Below are positions 7,422 through 16,151 of a DNA stretch of 22,185 bases, in pieces. The notes under the pieces were generated by a model. The model was not told where the DNA came from and did no database searches. It was given only the letters and a program-made list of their open reading frames with translations. Numbering within the stretch: the first letter of the stretch is position 1; every line of letters starts with the position of its first letter. A program made the translations under genes and the position numbers. Origin of the DNA: a virus; the IMG/VR virus record IMGVR_UViG_3300009443_000037, positions 1 to 22,185 of that record; one strand, given 5' to 3'.

Positions 7422-7753
7422 ATTGGTCTGAGGACGTTTTGTCCTTTTCTTTGGGAGAGTTGAATTGTCCGTCCTTAGAATATGTTTACGATATGACTTG
7501 GGCGGAATTTCGTATAAGACAATTTGCATACAGACGAATGGATAATTATTCATGGATTAAAGTAAGGGAAATTGCTTATCAAGCTCTAGTAGGATCGCAC
7601 GCAGACCCAAAAAGACTACCTAAATCTAAAGAAAAGTTTATGCCTTTAGATGATAGGAAACAAAAAGAACTAACAGAAAGGCAGTTAGAGGCTATGAGAA
7701 ACGCCCAAGCTGTTTATCTAAAAGAAATACAAAAAAGGAATGGCAAGCAATGA
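7397..7753 (+). CDS. Tail assembly chaperone, frameshift extension (T part of gpGT-like)
   Basis: This reading frame has no convincing start: the first possible initiator is TTG 7439, and no ATG precedes the conserved-looking part. It is in the -1 frame relative to the upstream chaperone gene and is most simply expressed as its extension after the slip at 7391-7397. The extension begins EESGSTKINWSEDVL, continues through MTWAEFRIRQFAYRRM and ends in a charged helix. Total fusion about 233 residues (115 + 118). In lambda the T part binds the tail tube protein while the G part coats the tape measure. The end overlaps the tape measure gene by 14 bases. Confidence 0.75.
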   Translation, partial: EESGSTKINWSEDVLSFSLGELNCPSLEYVYDMTWAEFRIRQFAYRRMDNYSWIKVREIAYQALVGSHADPKRLPKSKEKFMPLDDRKQKELTERQLEAMRNAQAVYLKEIQKRNGKQ

Positions 7754-9854
7754 GTTAAACGTAAAAATAGGTGCTGATATAGATAACCTAATCGTAGAAC
7801 TTAACAAGGCTAAAAAAGAGCTTGGTTCATTCTCTAATGATGTAGATTCTTTTAGTAAAAAACTACAAAGAACAGGCGAGAAAATGAAGTCTATAGGTAG
7901 TGCTATGTCTAAATACATAACATTACCTTTACTTGCTTTAGGTGGTGCTGCTTTAAAAACGGCAGGAGACTTTGAGAAATTAGAAACCTCTTTAAGAACT
8001 TCTTTTAACGGTAATGCAGAGGCGGCAAGAAAAGCCTTTAAAGTTATTACTGATTTTGCAGCAAAAACACCGTTCCAGGTTGAGCAGGTTGCAGATGCTT
8101 TTATAAAACTTAAAAACTTAGGATTAGACCCAAGCGAAAAAGCGTTGACTGCTTACGGTAATACTGCGTCTGCTATGGGTAAATCACTTAATCAAATGAT
8201 TGAGGCGGTTGCTGATGCGAGTACGGGAGAGTTTGAGCGTTTAAAAGAGTTTGGTATTCGTGCAAGTAAGCAAGGCGATCAGGTTTCGTTTACTTTTAAA
8301 GGCGTTACCAAAACAGTTAAAATGGAGTCAGCGGCTATTGAGGGGTACTTGATGAATATCGGTCAAACTGATTTCGCAGGTGGTATGGAGGCACAAAGTA
8401 AAACCTTTTTAGGGCGTTTATCTACCTTAAAAGATAGTGTTTCTTTATTACTTAAAGACTTTGGAGATATAATGATGCAGTATGTAAATCCTGTTATTGA
8501 TACTATATCTGATTTAGTTAGAAAATTCGGTGCATTATCACCACAAACAAAGAAAATAATAGTAGTAGTTACTGCTTTTGTGGCTGCTTTAGGTCCTTTA
8601 CTTATAGGGTTAGGGTTTTTATCTACAACTATACTACCTGCATTGATTGCAGGGTTTGGAGTGTTGTTGTCACCTATTACTTTGGTTGTTGCTGCTATCA
8701 TAGCTTTAGCGGCTGTTGTTTACAAGAACTTTGATAGTGTAATAAATAAAGTATCTGAGTTTTATAATTCTTTTGTAGACGTATATAACCAAAGCGTATT
8801 ATTAAGGGGTATTATAGCAAGCGTAGCAGCAACGTTTAAAATACTTTGGATTAACGCAAAGTTAGCCATGGACAACGCTTGGGCTGTAATAAAAGGATTT
8901 GGTAAAAACGTTGTAGAGTTGTTTAGCAATATAGTAACTATTATAGCAGGTGCGTTAACCTTTGATTTAGATAAAATAAAAAAAGGTATTAGCGGTGTTA
9001 AGAGTGTAATATCTAAAGGTTTTTCTGAGATATCAGAAGAGATAAAAGGCAACATAACTAAAGCAGGAAACGATGTAGCGGTTGTGTTAGGCGAGGCTAT
9101 AGATTCAACTATAAGCGGACATTTAGAACACAAAACACCCGAACAAATAAAAGAAAGTTTGTCTAACATGGCAAACAACGTAGGAGAGTTTGCTAAAGGA
9201 ATAGGTGAAAAAATAGCCAATTCTTTAGGGTTAGGATTTTCGGGAGGTGAGGAAAGCGGCGGAGATACAAGTATAGGTCTTAGTAATGTTGTTTCTACAG
9301 AATCAGATAAAGTTGTAGAAGAGTTAAGTAATCTTAACAACCAAGCGAACGACATAATTAGCAACGGAATAGCAGGAACATTTGATGGGTTAGTAGACGC
9401 AATAGGAGGTTCTTTATCTAATGGTGGTAATGTTTTAAAGTCAACAGGAGCTGTTTTATTAAGCTCTTTAGGTAGTATTGTTTCTCAATTAGGTAGAATG
9501 GCAATAGGTATAGGTATAGGTATAAAGGCAATTAAAGCGTCTTTGTCAACTCTTAATCCATTAGCCGCTATCGGTGCGGGTGTTGCTTTATTAGCGTTAG
9601 GTTCTGCTTTCTCTGCGGGTGCTAAAAAACTAGGTTCTTCTGGAGGTGGAGGAGGTTCTGATGTAAGTATTCCTGCAAGTTCGGGTAGTACTGGTCAATC
9701 TTCGTTTAGTGGAAGTAGCCAATCATCATTTAGCGGTAACTCTAATAGTTTACAAAACGTTGTTTTTGAGATTCAAGGGACAAAGTTAGTAGGTGTATTG
9801 AGTAATACATTAAATAGAAATAGAAGTTTAAACGGTACTTTATCAATTAACTAG
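7740..9854 (+). CDS. Tape measure protein
   Basis: A 704-residue tail length ruler. The N-terminal half has the phage tape-measure pattern: a coiled-coil start (LNKAKKELGSFSNDVDSFSK), LETSLRTSFNGNAEAARKAF, TPFQVEQVADAFIKLKNLG and STGEFERLKEFGIRASKQGD. Residues about 272-328 form two to three hydrophobic segments, and residues 330-600 are helical. The tail of the protein is Gly/Ser-rich with a tandem 8-residue repeat (QSSFSGSS, QSSFSGNS; bases 9696-9743) and ends with VVFEIQGTKLVGVLSNTLNR, a terminus I associate with Bacteroidetes phage tape measures. It starts 14 bases inside the chaperone frame. At about 0.15 nm per residue, a tail of roughly 100 nm is expected (inference from the general rule). 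Confidence 0.9.
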   Translation: MASNELNVKIGADIDNLIVELNKAKKELGSFSNDVDSFSKKLQRTGEKMKSIGSAMSKYITLPLLALGGAALKTAGDFEKLETSLRTSFNGNAEAARKAFKVITDFAAKTPFQVEQVADAFIKLKNLGLDPSEKALTAYGNTASAMGKSLNQMIEAVADASTGEFERLKEFGIRASKQGDQVSFTFKGVTKTVKMESAAIEGYLMNIGQTDFAGGMEAQSKTFLGRLSTLKDSVSLLLKDFGDIMMQYVNPVIDTISDLVRKFGALSPQTKKIIVVVTAFVAALGPLLIGLGFLSTTILPALIAGFGVLLSPITLVVAAIIALAAVVYKNFDSVINKVSEFYNSFVDVYNQSVLLRGIIASVAATFKILWINAKLAMDNAWAVIKGFGKNVVELFSNIVTIIAGALTFDLDKIKKGISGVKSVISKGFSEISEEIKGNITKAGNDVAVVLGEAIDSTISGHLEHKTPEQIKESLSNMANNVGEFAKGIGEKIANSLGLGFSGGEESGGDTSIGLSNVVSTESDKVVEELSNLNNQANDIISNGIAGTFDGLVDAIGGSLSNGGNVLKSTGAVLLSSLGSIVSQLGRMAIGIGIGIKAIKASLSTLNPLAAIGAGVALLALGSAFSAGAKKLGSSGGGGGSDVSIPASSGSTGQSSFSGSSQSSFSGNSNSLQNVVFEIQGTKLVGVLSNTLNRNRSLNGTLSIN

Positions 9855-9855
9855 G

Positions 9856-12072
9856 ATGGCAAACAGTTTTTATACAATACAACTAACAAGCAATAATCTA
9901 GCAGGTAACTTTTTAAAGGTTCAAGTAGATCCTATAGGTAATACAGATAAATGGAGTACTACTACTTTTGTGAATGGTGCTACGTCTAATTACTATCAAT
10001 GTGAGATAGGTACAGATATTGAGCAAACTATTATAAACTTAAAAGACCAATTAGATTATTATTACACAGGTGCTGGATATACTAACCAACCATACAACAC
10101 TACTATAATAGCGACAGACACTTTAAAAGTAGAACTAATAGAACCTTATCTTGATTTTGAGGTTTTTTTGTTTAGTGGACTAGAAGACAACGCTATATTA
10201 GCAATAGAAAATGTTCCTAACATAAAATACTATATAGAATATAATGATAGTGTAAACATTTTACATAGATTTGAGTTATATGACTCTAATTATTTTGAAT
10301 CTCCTTCAGAGGTTCAAGGCTACGTTACTATGGATTACGGGCAAGTAGACGAAAACCTAGAGGCTATTAGAGGGCAAGGATTAAGAGTAAACTTAGAGGC
10401 TGATGCATCTTTAACTTTCGAAGAATTATTTGAGGAAAACGAAAAAACTTTTAAATGTATTTATTACAGAAATAACGTTATTTTATTTCAAGGGTGGCTA
10501 AACCCCGAAGGATTTTTTGAAGATTACGTAAATGACAAATGGATTGTGTCTTTTGATTGTATTGATGGACTTGGTTATCTTAAAAACTTAGCTTTTGTAA
10601 ATGATGACGGAACTAATATAACAGGTGTAAAATCACAATTAGAAATACTTTCTTTAGCGTTACGCAGAACAGGGATCGAAGTAAATATAAACGTAGATAT
10701 TGATGTGTTTTATACAGGATTAGCAGATACAAATTCTATTTTAGAAAACGTAAAAGCAAATACAAGGCGATACATAAAAGACGATGAGGTTACTGTAATG
10801 AATTGTGAAGAAGTTATTAGGGATATATTAGAGCCTTACGGGGCAGTTTTAACGTCTTACAATGGACGTTGGGCAATCTATAAACCAAATCAATTAGTAA
10901 GCAATCAAACGGCTACTTTCTTTAGATACGACTATTTAGGGGTTGCGTTATCTCCAACGACTATAACTTACGATTTTGATTTTACAATAGGTAGCCAAGT
11001 AGACGGGTACGACCCTCATTACTGTAACGGAAACCAACAATTTACAAATCAGCCTAGTTTTGGGGCTTATAGGATTAGTTATAAATATGGTGTTTTACGC
11101 TCTTTAATAGATAACAACAGTCTTTTAAGTAATGGAACTGGATATGATGACTTTGTAATAACAGACCTTTTAGAGATAGTGATTAAACCTGCTGGAGAAT
11201 ATGGATTTGGGTTAAATGTTTTAGGGCCTGGATTTAAGAACTCAGTTATAAACACACTTAACTACATAGTACCAAGTGGGTCTAGTTTTAAATTAAGCCT
11301 TGCTTATTCTTTTAGTAATGTATCTAGTTCTGATTTAAATAGAAATAAATTTGTAGTAAGAGTAGACGACGATAATACTTCTAATTACTACACTTTAAAC
11401 ACAAACGGCTCATGGAAGTTAAACGGTAGTTTTTCTACTATAAAAACTGATTATTCAGAGGGTGATACACTAAGTAGTTATGATTTAGATGTTAATAACG
11501 TGCCCGTTAAAGGCACTATGCAAATTAGGTTTTACAATCCAGAGGACAATCCTTCAACGGTAAATAGTGGTATTTGTGATTTCACAAACATATCCATAAC
11601 TAGTTTAGATGTTGGAGACGAAGAAGGCGAGACATGGACTTTTGAAAGAACAAACAATCCGTCATCAAGAATAGAAAAAACCAGAGAGGTTTTTACTGGA
11701 GATTCAGAGTTTAATACATACGAGGGTACTTTATACAAATCAGACGGAATAACACCCACAGAAACATGGTATCGAAAAGGAATAACGGAAGCCGTGCCAG
11801 TTCTCGAATTAATGGGTTCGGAAGCCATGCGAATGAACGCAAACACAATGAGAATATTTAATGGTGATGTTTTTGGTTATTTTAATTATTTGAGTGTTAT
11901 TACTATTGATGGAAGGACTGGTAAGTTTGGAGTTACTAAATATAGCTACGACACAAAGAGTAATATTATATCTGCTGAGTTTAAGCAAATGTTTGGCGAT
12001 GAGCTAACGGATTTAGACGTAGAGAAACGGTTAGACTATGGTAATGTAGTAGAGCCAACTATTAGAGGATAA
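9856..12072 (+). CDS. Tail-tip / baseplate hub-like protein
   Basis: A 738-residue beta-rich protein directly after the tape measure gene (one base between), where distal-tail and hub proteins are encoded. Residues about 213-247 hold GWLNPEGFFEDYVND, KWIVSFDCIDGLG and YLKNLAF, a block I associate with the large tail protein of Bacteroidetes phages and prophages. Residues about 310-345 (EEVIRDILEPYGAVLTSYNG, RWAIY) also look conserved. The central part (about 430-590) has lectin-like or jelly-roll strands, and the C-terminus (TIDGRTGKFGVTKYSYDTKS) ends in the kind of module seen in tail tips. It probably combines distal-tail and hub roles. Enzymatic activity is not evident. Confidence 0.65.
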   Translation: MANSFYTIQLTSNNLAGNFLKVQVDPIGNTDKWSTTTFVNGATSNYYQCEIGTDIEQTIINLKDQLDYYYTGAGYTNQPYNTTIIATDTLKVELIEPYLDFEVFLFSGLEDNAILAIENVPNIKYYIEYNDSVNILHRFELYDSNYFESPSEVQGYVTMDYGQVDENLEAIRGQGLRVNLEADASLTFEELFEENEKTFKCIYYRNNVILFQGWLNPEGFFEDYVNDKWIVSFDCIDGLGYLKNLAFVNDDGTNITGVKSQLEILSLALRRTGIEVNINVDIDVFYTGLADTNSILENVKANTRRYIKDDEVTVMNCEEVIRDILEPYGAVLTSYNGRWAIYKPNQLVSNQTATFFRYDYLGVALSPTTITYDFDFTIGSQVDGYDPHYCNGNQQFTNQPSFGAYRISYKYGVLRSLIDNNSLLSNGTGYDDFVITDLLEIVIKPAGEYGFGLNVLGPGFKNSVINTLNYIVPSGSSFKLSLAYSFSNVSSSDLNRNKFVVRVDDDNTSNYYTLNTNGSWKLNGSFSTIKTDYSEGDTLSSYDLDVNNVPVKGTMQIRFYNPEDNPSTVNSGICDFTNISITSLDVGDEEGETWTFERTNNPSSRIEKTREVFTGDSEFNTYEGTLYKSDGITPTETWYRKGITEAVPVLELMGSEAMRMNANTMRIFNGDVFGYFNYLSVITIDGRTGKFGVTKYSYDTKSNIISAEFKQMFGDELTDLDVEKRLDYGNVVEPTIRG

Positions 12073-12077
12073 ATAAA

Positions 12078-12097
12078 AACTATAAAATATTATAGTT
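12078..12097. repeat. AT-rich inverted repeat between tail genes
   Basis: AACTATAA (12078-12085) and TTATAGTT (12090-12097) form a perfect 8-bp inverted repeat with a 4-base loop in the 49-base gap. There is no adequate T run downstream on the plus strand, so it is a weak terminator at best; an operator or mRNA-processing hairpin is equally possible. Confidence 0.4.
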
Positions 12098-12121
12098 AAA
12101 TAGATTTTGTATATTTAAATT

Positions 12122-12628
12122 ATGATAAACGGAACATTAAAGATATTATATATAAAACAATATGGCGAGTATTTGCCTATCGGTTGTTTAACGGATAATA
12201 GTTTTTCAGAAAGTGCCGAAATGTTAGACACAACTGTAAGAACAAATACAAACGGATGGACTAGCTCTATACCTGTTGGTCAATCTTACAATATTGATTT
12301 TAGCGGATTGGTAACTAACGATATTTCAAGCGACTCAATTATAACGTTTCAAGCGTTAAGGGACATAAAAAGACAAAGACAACTATTAGAATGGAGAGTT
12401 TCAGACGGTAATGGTAATGATGATTTTGGATCAGCATATATAAACAGCTTAGGGGAAAGCTCTACAATAGATGAGTTTGTTTCTTTTAATGGTAGTTTAG
12501 TAGGACAAGGAGAGCCAACAAATACTTTTGACGAGTTATTTTATGGCTATAAAGACAGGGTTTTAGCTGATGGGGGTACTTTTGAAGCTGAACGATGTGT
12601 AAAAGAATATATAGAAAAAATAATATAA
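12122..12628 (+). CDS. Second tail-tube-like protein with C-terminal DGGTFEA module
   Basis: A 168-residue protein that appears to be a diverged paralogue of the tail tube protein at 6603-7046. Both open with a short strand and ILYI, then a Y-x-P-x-x-CLT-x-NS block (here LPIGCLTDNSFSESAEML), a central F-x-G strand, an AL helix with a Trp, and an F-x-G-x-L-x-G-x-G end (VSFNGSLVGQG). After an EPTN linker, residues 143-168 repeat the C-terminal module of the head-closure protein (YKDRVLADGGTFEA, CVKEYIE), 17 of 26 residues identical. Lying after the tail-tip gene, it may form a distal ring or fibre adaptor; this is inference. It is two bases upstream of the next gene. Confidence 0.6.
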   Translation: MINGTLKILYIKQYGEYLPIGCLTDNSFSESAEMLDTTVRTNTNGWTSSIPVGQSYNIDFSGLVTNDISSDSIITFQALRDIKRQRQLLEWRVSDGNGNDDFGSAYINSLGESSTIDEFVSFNGSLVGQGEPTNTFDELFYGYKDRVLADGGTFEAERCVKEYIEKII

Positions 12629-12629
12629 C

Positions 12630-13340
12630 ATGAGTACAGTATTTGCATTTATACCGCAGTCTTATAATACAAGCAAAGCATTTATAATAGTTCCTAGCTC
12701 TGTTGGGTTTATTAATTTTAGTAGACCAGCACCAGCAGACAGAACAGACCCAAACGGAGACACTGAGTCTATGGCAACAAACGTTCCTAGAATTGATTAT
12801 TCAGGGGAGGGTTGCCCTGTTTTGCTTTTAGATAATTCTTTAACAGAGAGATGTTACCAAGCGTACCAACTAGCTATAAATCCTAATAAAATGGTTTGGG
12901 AGCTAGAATTAGCTGCTGCAAGTAACACAACAGGAACAGAAAGAGTTGTAGCTATGACAGACCTAACAAATAGCATTGTATCTATAGGTTACACTTCGAC
13001 TGATAATCAAATATCTACTAAGTTTATAAATAATAGTACTACAATAGCTGATATCACATTTGACCACTCAGACAATACTATACTAAGAGATATAAAAGTA
13101 GTCAAAAACGGAACAGATATCTTAGTTAAGATTGATAATGTTTATGTTGGTGGTGTATTTGATGCTACTAACTTACCTACAATTGAAGAAATGAGCTACT
13201 CAGTTGCCAACACTAGAGATTGGATGGACGGTAAAACAAGAGATAACACAGTTTTTGACGATATAACAAAATATGATAGTACTGATACATCATGGGGTCA
13301 AGTAGTACAAAATATTAGTAACTTATTTACAGAGAGATAA
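12630..13340 (+). CDS. Fibre/receptor-binding-type protein with lectin-like domain
   Basis: A 236-residue protein. Residues about 28-68 contain the appendage-protein signature F-S-R-x-x-x-A-x-R-x-x-x-x-G-x-x-E followed by ATNVPRIDYSGEGCPVLLLD, seen in many phage fibre proteins just before a carbohydrate-binding domain. Residues about 85-200 form a run of beta strands (MVWELELAAAS, VSIGYTSTDNQ, ITFDHSDN, VKIDNVYVGG) like a concanavalin A/LamG-type sandwich. It overlaps the next gene by one base (TAATG), which encodes a second protein of the same general type. A role in host surface binding is likely; the sugar target cannot be told. Confidence 0.6.
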   Translation: MSTVFAFIPQSYNTSKAFIIVPSSVGFINFSRPAPADRTDPNGDTESMATNVPRIDYSGEGCPVLLLDNSLTERCYQAYQLAINPNKMVWELELAAASNTTGTERVVAMTDLTNSIVSIGYTSTDNQISTKFINNSTTIADITFDHSDNTILRDIKVVKNGTDILVKIDNVYVGGVFDATNLPTIEEMSYSVANTRDWMDGKTRDNTVFDDITKYDSTDTSWGQVVQNISNLFTER

Positions 13341-14497
13341 TGGGATATGAAATAAATTTAGGTAACGGAGAATGGGCTACAGGTCAAGGCGGAATGGCTA
13401 TGACTGTTACTGATACAGATACAGGAGTAAAGGAGGCTGTTTTAATGGGCTGTGATAGAAACTCTAACAAAACAGCGGTAAACAAAGATGGTTTATTATA
13501 TGATGTTTTACCATACGAGCCTAGTGTAACTTATGTTGATGGTGTTGGTGTTTTGAATAACGAACCACAAGCCACTAATATTATTACTTATAGCGAAGAT
13601 TTTAGTCAGTGGAATAGTTCTTCATCAGGCTTAGGAGATTCCGTAATCGTGACTCCTAACAACTCAATAAGTCCAACGGGTTTAAATGATGCGACAAAAT
13701 TAGATTTTAATTTAAACGGAGGTAATACGGCATCTGATGTGTCTCAACTAATTTTATTATACAACGCTACTAGTGGACAAGAATTAACATCTTCCATATG
13801 GATAAAATCAGCAGATACAAATGATTATACAATTGCTCTTGATTCAGATAGCCAACAAGGAAATTTGGTTGTAGCCACTAACGAATGGCAAAGATTAGAC
13901 ACTAAAAGAACAGGCGCAAACACAGGTTCAAGAACTTTTAAAATAGGTCTAAGAGGTTCTTTTGGAACTTCTGATAGTGCTAGTGTTTTAGTTTATGGCG
14001 CACAACTAGAAGCAGGCTCACTAGCTACTTCCTACATACCAACAAACGGAGCAACACAAACAAGACTAGCAGACACAGGGTTTAAAACACCTGATATTAG
14101 TAAGTGGATTGATGGTTCTGATTTTATTGTGGAGTTTTCTTTTAAGGATTTAGGAGCTTCTAGTTCACGAAGAAGATTAACATTGTCTGATGGTAGTACC
14201 TCAAACAGATTGCGTATAACAAAAGAAGCTTTAGGCACTCTGTCTGTTAACTTTGACATAGGAGGCGTATCTTCTGCGGTTGCAATGGCTATTTCAAGTA
14301 CTCCGAGTCAGGATTTTGTATTAAAAATACGGGGTAAGTCAGGAAGTTATTTTGCTAGTATAGATGGTGTTGATTTTGGAAACTCCACAAATAGTGTTGC
14401 TCTTGGTGTAGATGATATCAAATTTTTAGTTTTAGCAGAAGTAAACGATACTCTTATTTTTGATGCGAAAATAAAATCAATAAAAATAACTTCATAA
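13340..14497 (+). CDS. Tail fibre / receptor-binding protein with carbohydrate-binding modules
   Basis: A 385-residue protein with a classic phage fibre module. Residues 72-91 include NEPQATNIITYSEDFSQW, then SPTGLNDATKL (111-121), SSIWIKS, and YGAQLEAGSLATSYIPT (219-235) with TRLAD (241-245). This arrangement marks the jelly-roll, carbohydrate-binding-like domain widespread in phage appendage proteins. Residues about 260-385 form a second beta sandwich (FIVEFSFKDL, LSVNFDIGG, YFASIDGVDFGN). The first 60 residues are probably the attachment part. Together with the previous gene it likely determines host recognition. It ends in a TAATG overlap with the next gene. Confidence 0.75.
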   Translation: MGYEINLGNGEWATGQGGMAMTVTDTDTGVKEAVLMGCDRNSNKTAVNKDGLLYDVLPYEPSVTYVDGVGVLNNEPQATNIITYSEDFSQWNSSSSGLGDSVIVTPNNSISPTGLNDATKLDFNLNGGNTASDVSQLILLYNATSGQELTSSIWIKSADTNDYTIALDSDSQQGNLVVATNEWQRLDTKRTGANTGSRTFKIGLRGSFGTSDSASVLVYGAQLEAGSLATSYIPTNGATQTRLADTGFKTPDISKWIDGSDFIVEFSFKDLGASSSRRRLTLSDGSTSNRLRITKEALGTLSVNFDIGGVSSAVAMAISSTPSQDFVLKIRGKSGSYFASIDGVDFGNSTNSVALGVDDIKFLVLAEVNDTLIFDAKIKSIKITS

Positions 14498-14814
14498 TGA
14501 AACACTACGGAAAATACATATTCCCAACACACGAGAAAGCGTTGGAGATGCTAAAAAGTTTACAATCAACAGAAGAAAACCATAGCTTTCATATAGCGGG
14601 GGGTTTAATCAGAGAAAAGATTGCAGAAGCTACAGAAGCAGAGTATTCGGATAGATACCAATTAGATGTTATTTGGCATAATCTACCAAACGAGGGTACA
14701 GAAGAAGAACCTGTTTATGACCACCCTTACGGATGGAAAAAATACAAAGCAGAAGTATCAGGAGAAGGAAATCATAGGATGGGAGCTTACTCATACCAAA
14801 AGTGTAAACTATAA
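14497..14814 (+). CDS. Small protein of unknown function next to the fibre genes
   Basis: A 105-residue acidic protein, start coupled to the fibre gene stop (TAATG). It begins MKHYGKYIFPTHEKALEML and contains DRYQLDVIWHNLP and DHPYGWKKYKAEVSGEGNH. I have seen this pattern (a GKYIF start and a PYGWKxYxVxVxGxGxH end) in small proteins of Bacteroidetes phage tail regions, but no function is known to me. No signal peptide or membrane segment. A fibre assembly factor or a small virion protein would fit the place; neither is shown. Confidence 0.6.
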   Translation: MKHYGKYIFPTHEKALEMLKSLQSTEENHSFHIAGGLIREKIAEATEAEYSDRYQLDVIWHNLPNEGTEEEPVYDHPYGWKKYKAEVSGEGNHRMGAYSYQKCKL

Positions 14815-14817
14815 TCA

Positions 14818-15243
14818 ATGCTAACAAGTTTTCACACAGCAGTATCGTATGCAGTAGGAACGTGTATAACATACGTAACTAAGAATCCTTACCTTGGTGC
14901 TGCTTGCGTGTTTGCTTTACATTATCCTATTGATTACTTAGGGGAAAACGTTAGTAAGGGTTATCAGAAGTATGAGATTATATTTCATGCTTTATATTTA
15001 ACATTGGGTATTATTTATAATGATTGGATAATGTTTTTAATATATGCTTTGTCGGGTAACTTAATGGATGTTATAGATAAGAAGTTGTATTTATCAATAT
15101 TATATCCTTACAAATATAGTCATTGGTATATATTCCACAAAAAAGAAAGAAAGACCCTAAAATTAAGCAAAGGATTAACAAAAGAAATAACTTTCTGTAT
15201 GATTGCTATATTGATTATATTTGTAGTATTAAATTTAAAATAA
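14818..15243 (+). CDS. Multi-pass membrane protein, possibly DUF457-like
   Basis: A 141-residue hydrophobic protein with about four membrane segments (near residues 8-20, 27-38, 50-83 in two parts, and 122-140). Polar residues within it, H6 in FHTAVSYAVG, HYPIDYLGE, and NLMDVIDKK, resemble the His/Asp pattern of the membrane-bound metal-dependent hydrolase family DUF457/YdjM, but the match is loose. It opens the stretch of membrane proteins that I read as the lysis region. An accessory holin or a superinfection factor are alternatives. Confidence 0.5.
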   Translation: MLTSFHTAVSYAVGTCITYVTKNPYLGAACVFALHYPIDYLGENVSKGYQKYEIIFHALYLTLGIIYNDWIMFLIYALSGNLMDVIDKKLYLSILYPYKYSHWYIFHKKERKTLKLSKGLTKEITFCMIAILIIFVVLNLK

Positions 15244-15249
15244 ATAAAA

Positions 15250-15501
15250 ATGAAAAATTGGAAAACAACAGCGATTGGTGTAATTGCTTTAATCGGATTA
15301 GGATTTAATGCTTACACTAACGGAGGTTTTAGCGTTGCTGACTTCTTGTTATTAATTACGGGTATTGGGTTTTTAGCGGCTAAGGATGGAAACGTAACAA
15401 ATTCAAGCAATGGTAAGTTATATACAAAAGGTAGCTCCCTAGCTGCTAGAATGAAAAGAAACATTGGAGGTGATGGACTTCCTAAAAGCGAAAGAGATTA
15501 G
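15250..15501 (+). CDS. Small two-segment membrane protein, holin candidate
   Basis: An 83-residue protein with a short basic N-terminus (MKNWKTT), a membrane segment at about 7-23 (AIGVIALIGLGFNAY), a short polar turn (TNGGFS), a second segment at about 29-46 (VADFLLLITGIGFLAA) and a charged C-terminus with KDGNVTNSS and RMKRN. This is the layout of class II holins and matches small proteins of phages that start MKNWKTTxIG and contain AKDxNVT. It lies upstream of the endolysin candidate. Holin function is likely from topology and context but not proven by a specific motif. Confidence 0.6.
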   Translation: MKNWKTTAIGVIALIGLGFNAYTNGGFSVADFLLLITGIGFLAAKDGNVTNSSNGKLYTKGSSLAARMKRNIGGDGLPKSERD

Positions 15502-15504
15502 AAA

Positions 15505-15894
15505 ATGACTAAAAGAAACTTTTACATATTATTAGCCCTGAGTACAGTAACGTTGTTATCAGGGCTTCATAATTTATTCATAGGGATGGGTAGAATAAAC
15601 CCGTTTTTGTTTTATGATTACTATAATAGTGTAGGAGTAAAAGGTATAAATATATCTGCATTTGTTTATGAATTAGGTTATATGATACAGGTTTTAGTTG
15701 TTCTTTTTTTATGTATATTTATATCTAATAGCAAAAGCACTAAAAATATAATACAACCATTTATATTGATTGCACTTATTGATATTTTGGATTATATTGC
15801 ATTCTACAAACAACTATCATATATAAAATTGCCATTACTCGTTTTACTGGTGCTAATCTATAATATAAAATGGAAAAAATTAAAGGTAAAATGA
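15505..15894 (+). CDS. Multi-pass membrane protein of unknown function
   Basis: A 129-residue protein with four predicted membrane segments (about residues 7-27, 49-72, 82-101 and 106-122), a basic C-terminus (KWKKLKVK) and no recognised motif. It starts three bases after the preceding gene and overlaps the following one by 25 bases, so it belongs to the same operon. Its position between a holin candidate and a coiled-coil membrane protein suggests a part in lysis or membrane change, which is inference only. Confidence 0.5.
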   Translation: MTKRNFYILLALSTVTLLSGLHNLFIGMGRINPFLFYDYYNSVGVKGINISAFVYELGYMIQVLVVLFLCIFISNSKSTKNIIQPFILIALIDILDYIAFYKQLSYIKLPLLVLLVLIYNIKWKKLKVK

Positions 15895-16151
15895 ACGAGC
15901 CATCTACAAAACTTCAATTAATAATAGCAGTATTTATTGCTTTAATACCTACTTTTCTTGTCATGTGGAATAACTCCAGGGACGAACTAAACAAAACTGT
16001 AGCTAGACATGAGGTTACTTTAGAGAACCACGAGCTTAGAATAAATCTACAAGAGGTCAAAAGCGAAAAGATAGACGCAAGCTTAGAAGAGATCAAGAGA
16101 GGTATAACTAAAATACAATTATCACTAAAAGATAAAAAGAATAAAGATTGA
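15870..16151 (+). CDS. Membrane-anchored coiled-coil protein (Rz/XhlA-like topology)
   Basis: A 93-residue protein with one membrane segment at about 15-33 (LQLIIAVFIALIPTFLVMW) followed by a strongly charged coiled coil to the end (RDELNKTVARHEVTLENHEL; KIDASLEEIKRGITKIQLS). This topology occurs in inner-membrane spanins (Rz) and in XhlA-type proteins. Two starts are possible: ATG 15870, overlapping the previous gene by 25 bases, or ATG 15891 (MNEPSTK), with a 4-base overlap; the second is equally reasonable. With a separate u-spanin candidate downstream, its role is open. Confidence 0.55.
   Translation: MEKIKGKMNEPSTKLQLIIAVFIALIPTFLVMWNNSRDELNKTVARHEVTLENHELRINLQEVKSEKIDASLEEIKRGITKIQLSLKDKKNKD

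Noticed and set aside
7431-7445. Hairpin AGGAC/GTCCT as frameshift stimulator
   Set aside because: It starts 33 bases after the slippery site, much further than the usual 5-9 bases, so I do not list it as a separate feature.
8762-9364. 200-codon minus-strand open frame inside the tape measure gene
   Set aside because: It lies wholly within a well-supported gene on the other strand, is Leu/Ser/Pro-rich without domain features, and reflects the composition of the opposite strand.
9504-9522. Short ATAGGT repeats in the tape measure gene
   Set aside because: They encode a Gly-Ile run in a hydrophobic segment and are too short to suggest a separate element.
12104-12117. Third promoter-like box (ATTTTG-TATATTTA) before the second tail-tube-like gene
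   Set aside because: The -7-like part ends only four bases before the ATG, leaving no room for a leader, and two bases are missing relative to the other two boxes.
15123-15308. 61-codon plus-strand frame overlapping two membrane protein genes
   Set aside because: It spans the junction of two well-formed genes in another frame and has Lys/Asn-rich, non-protein-like composition.
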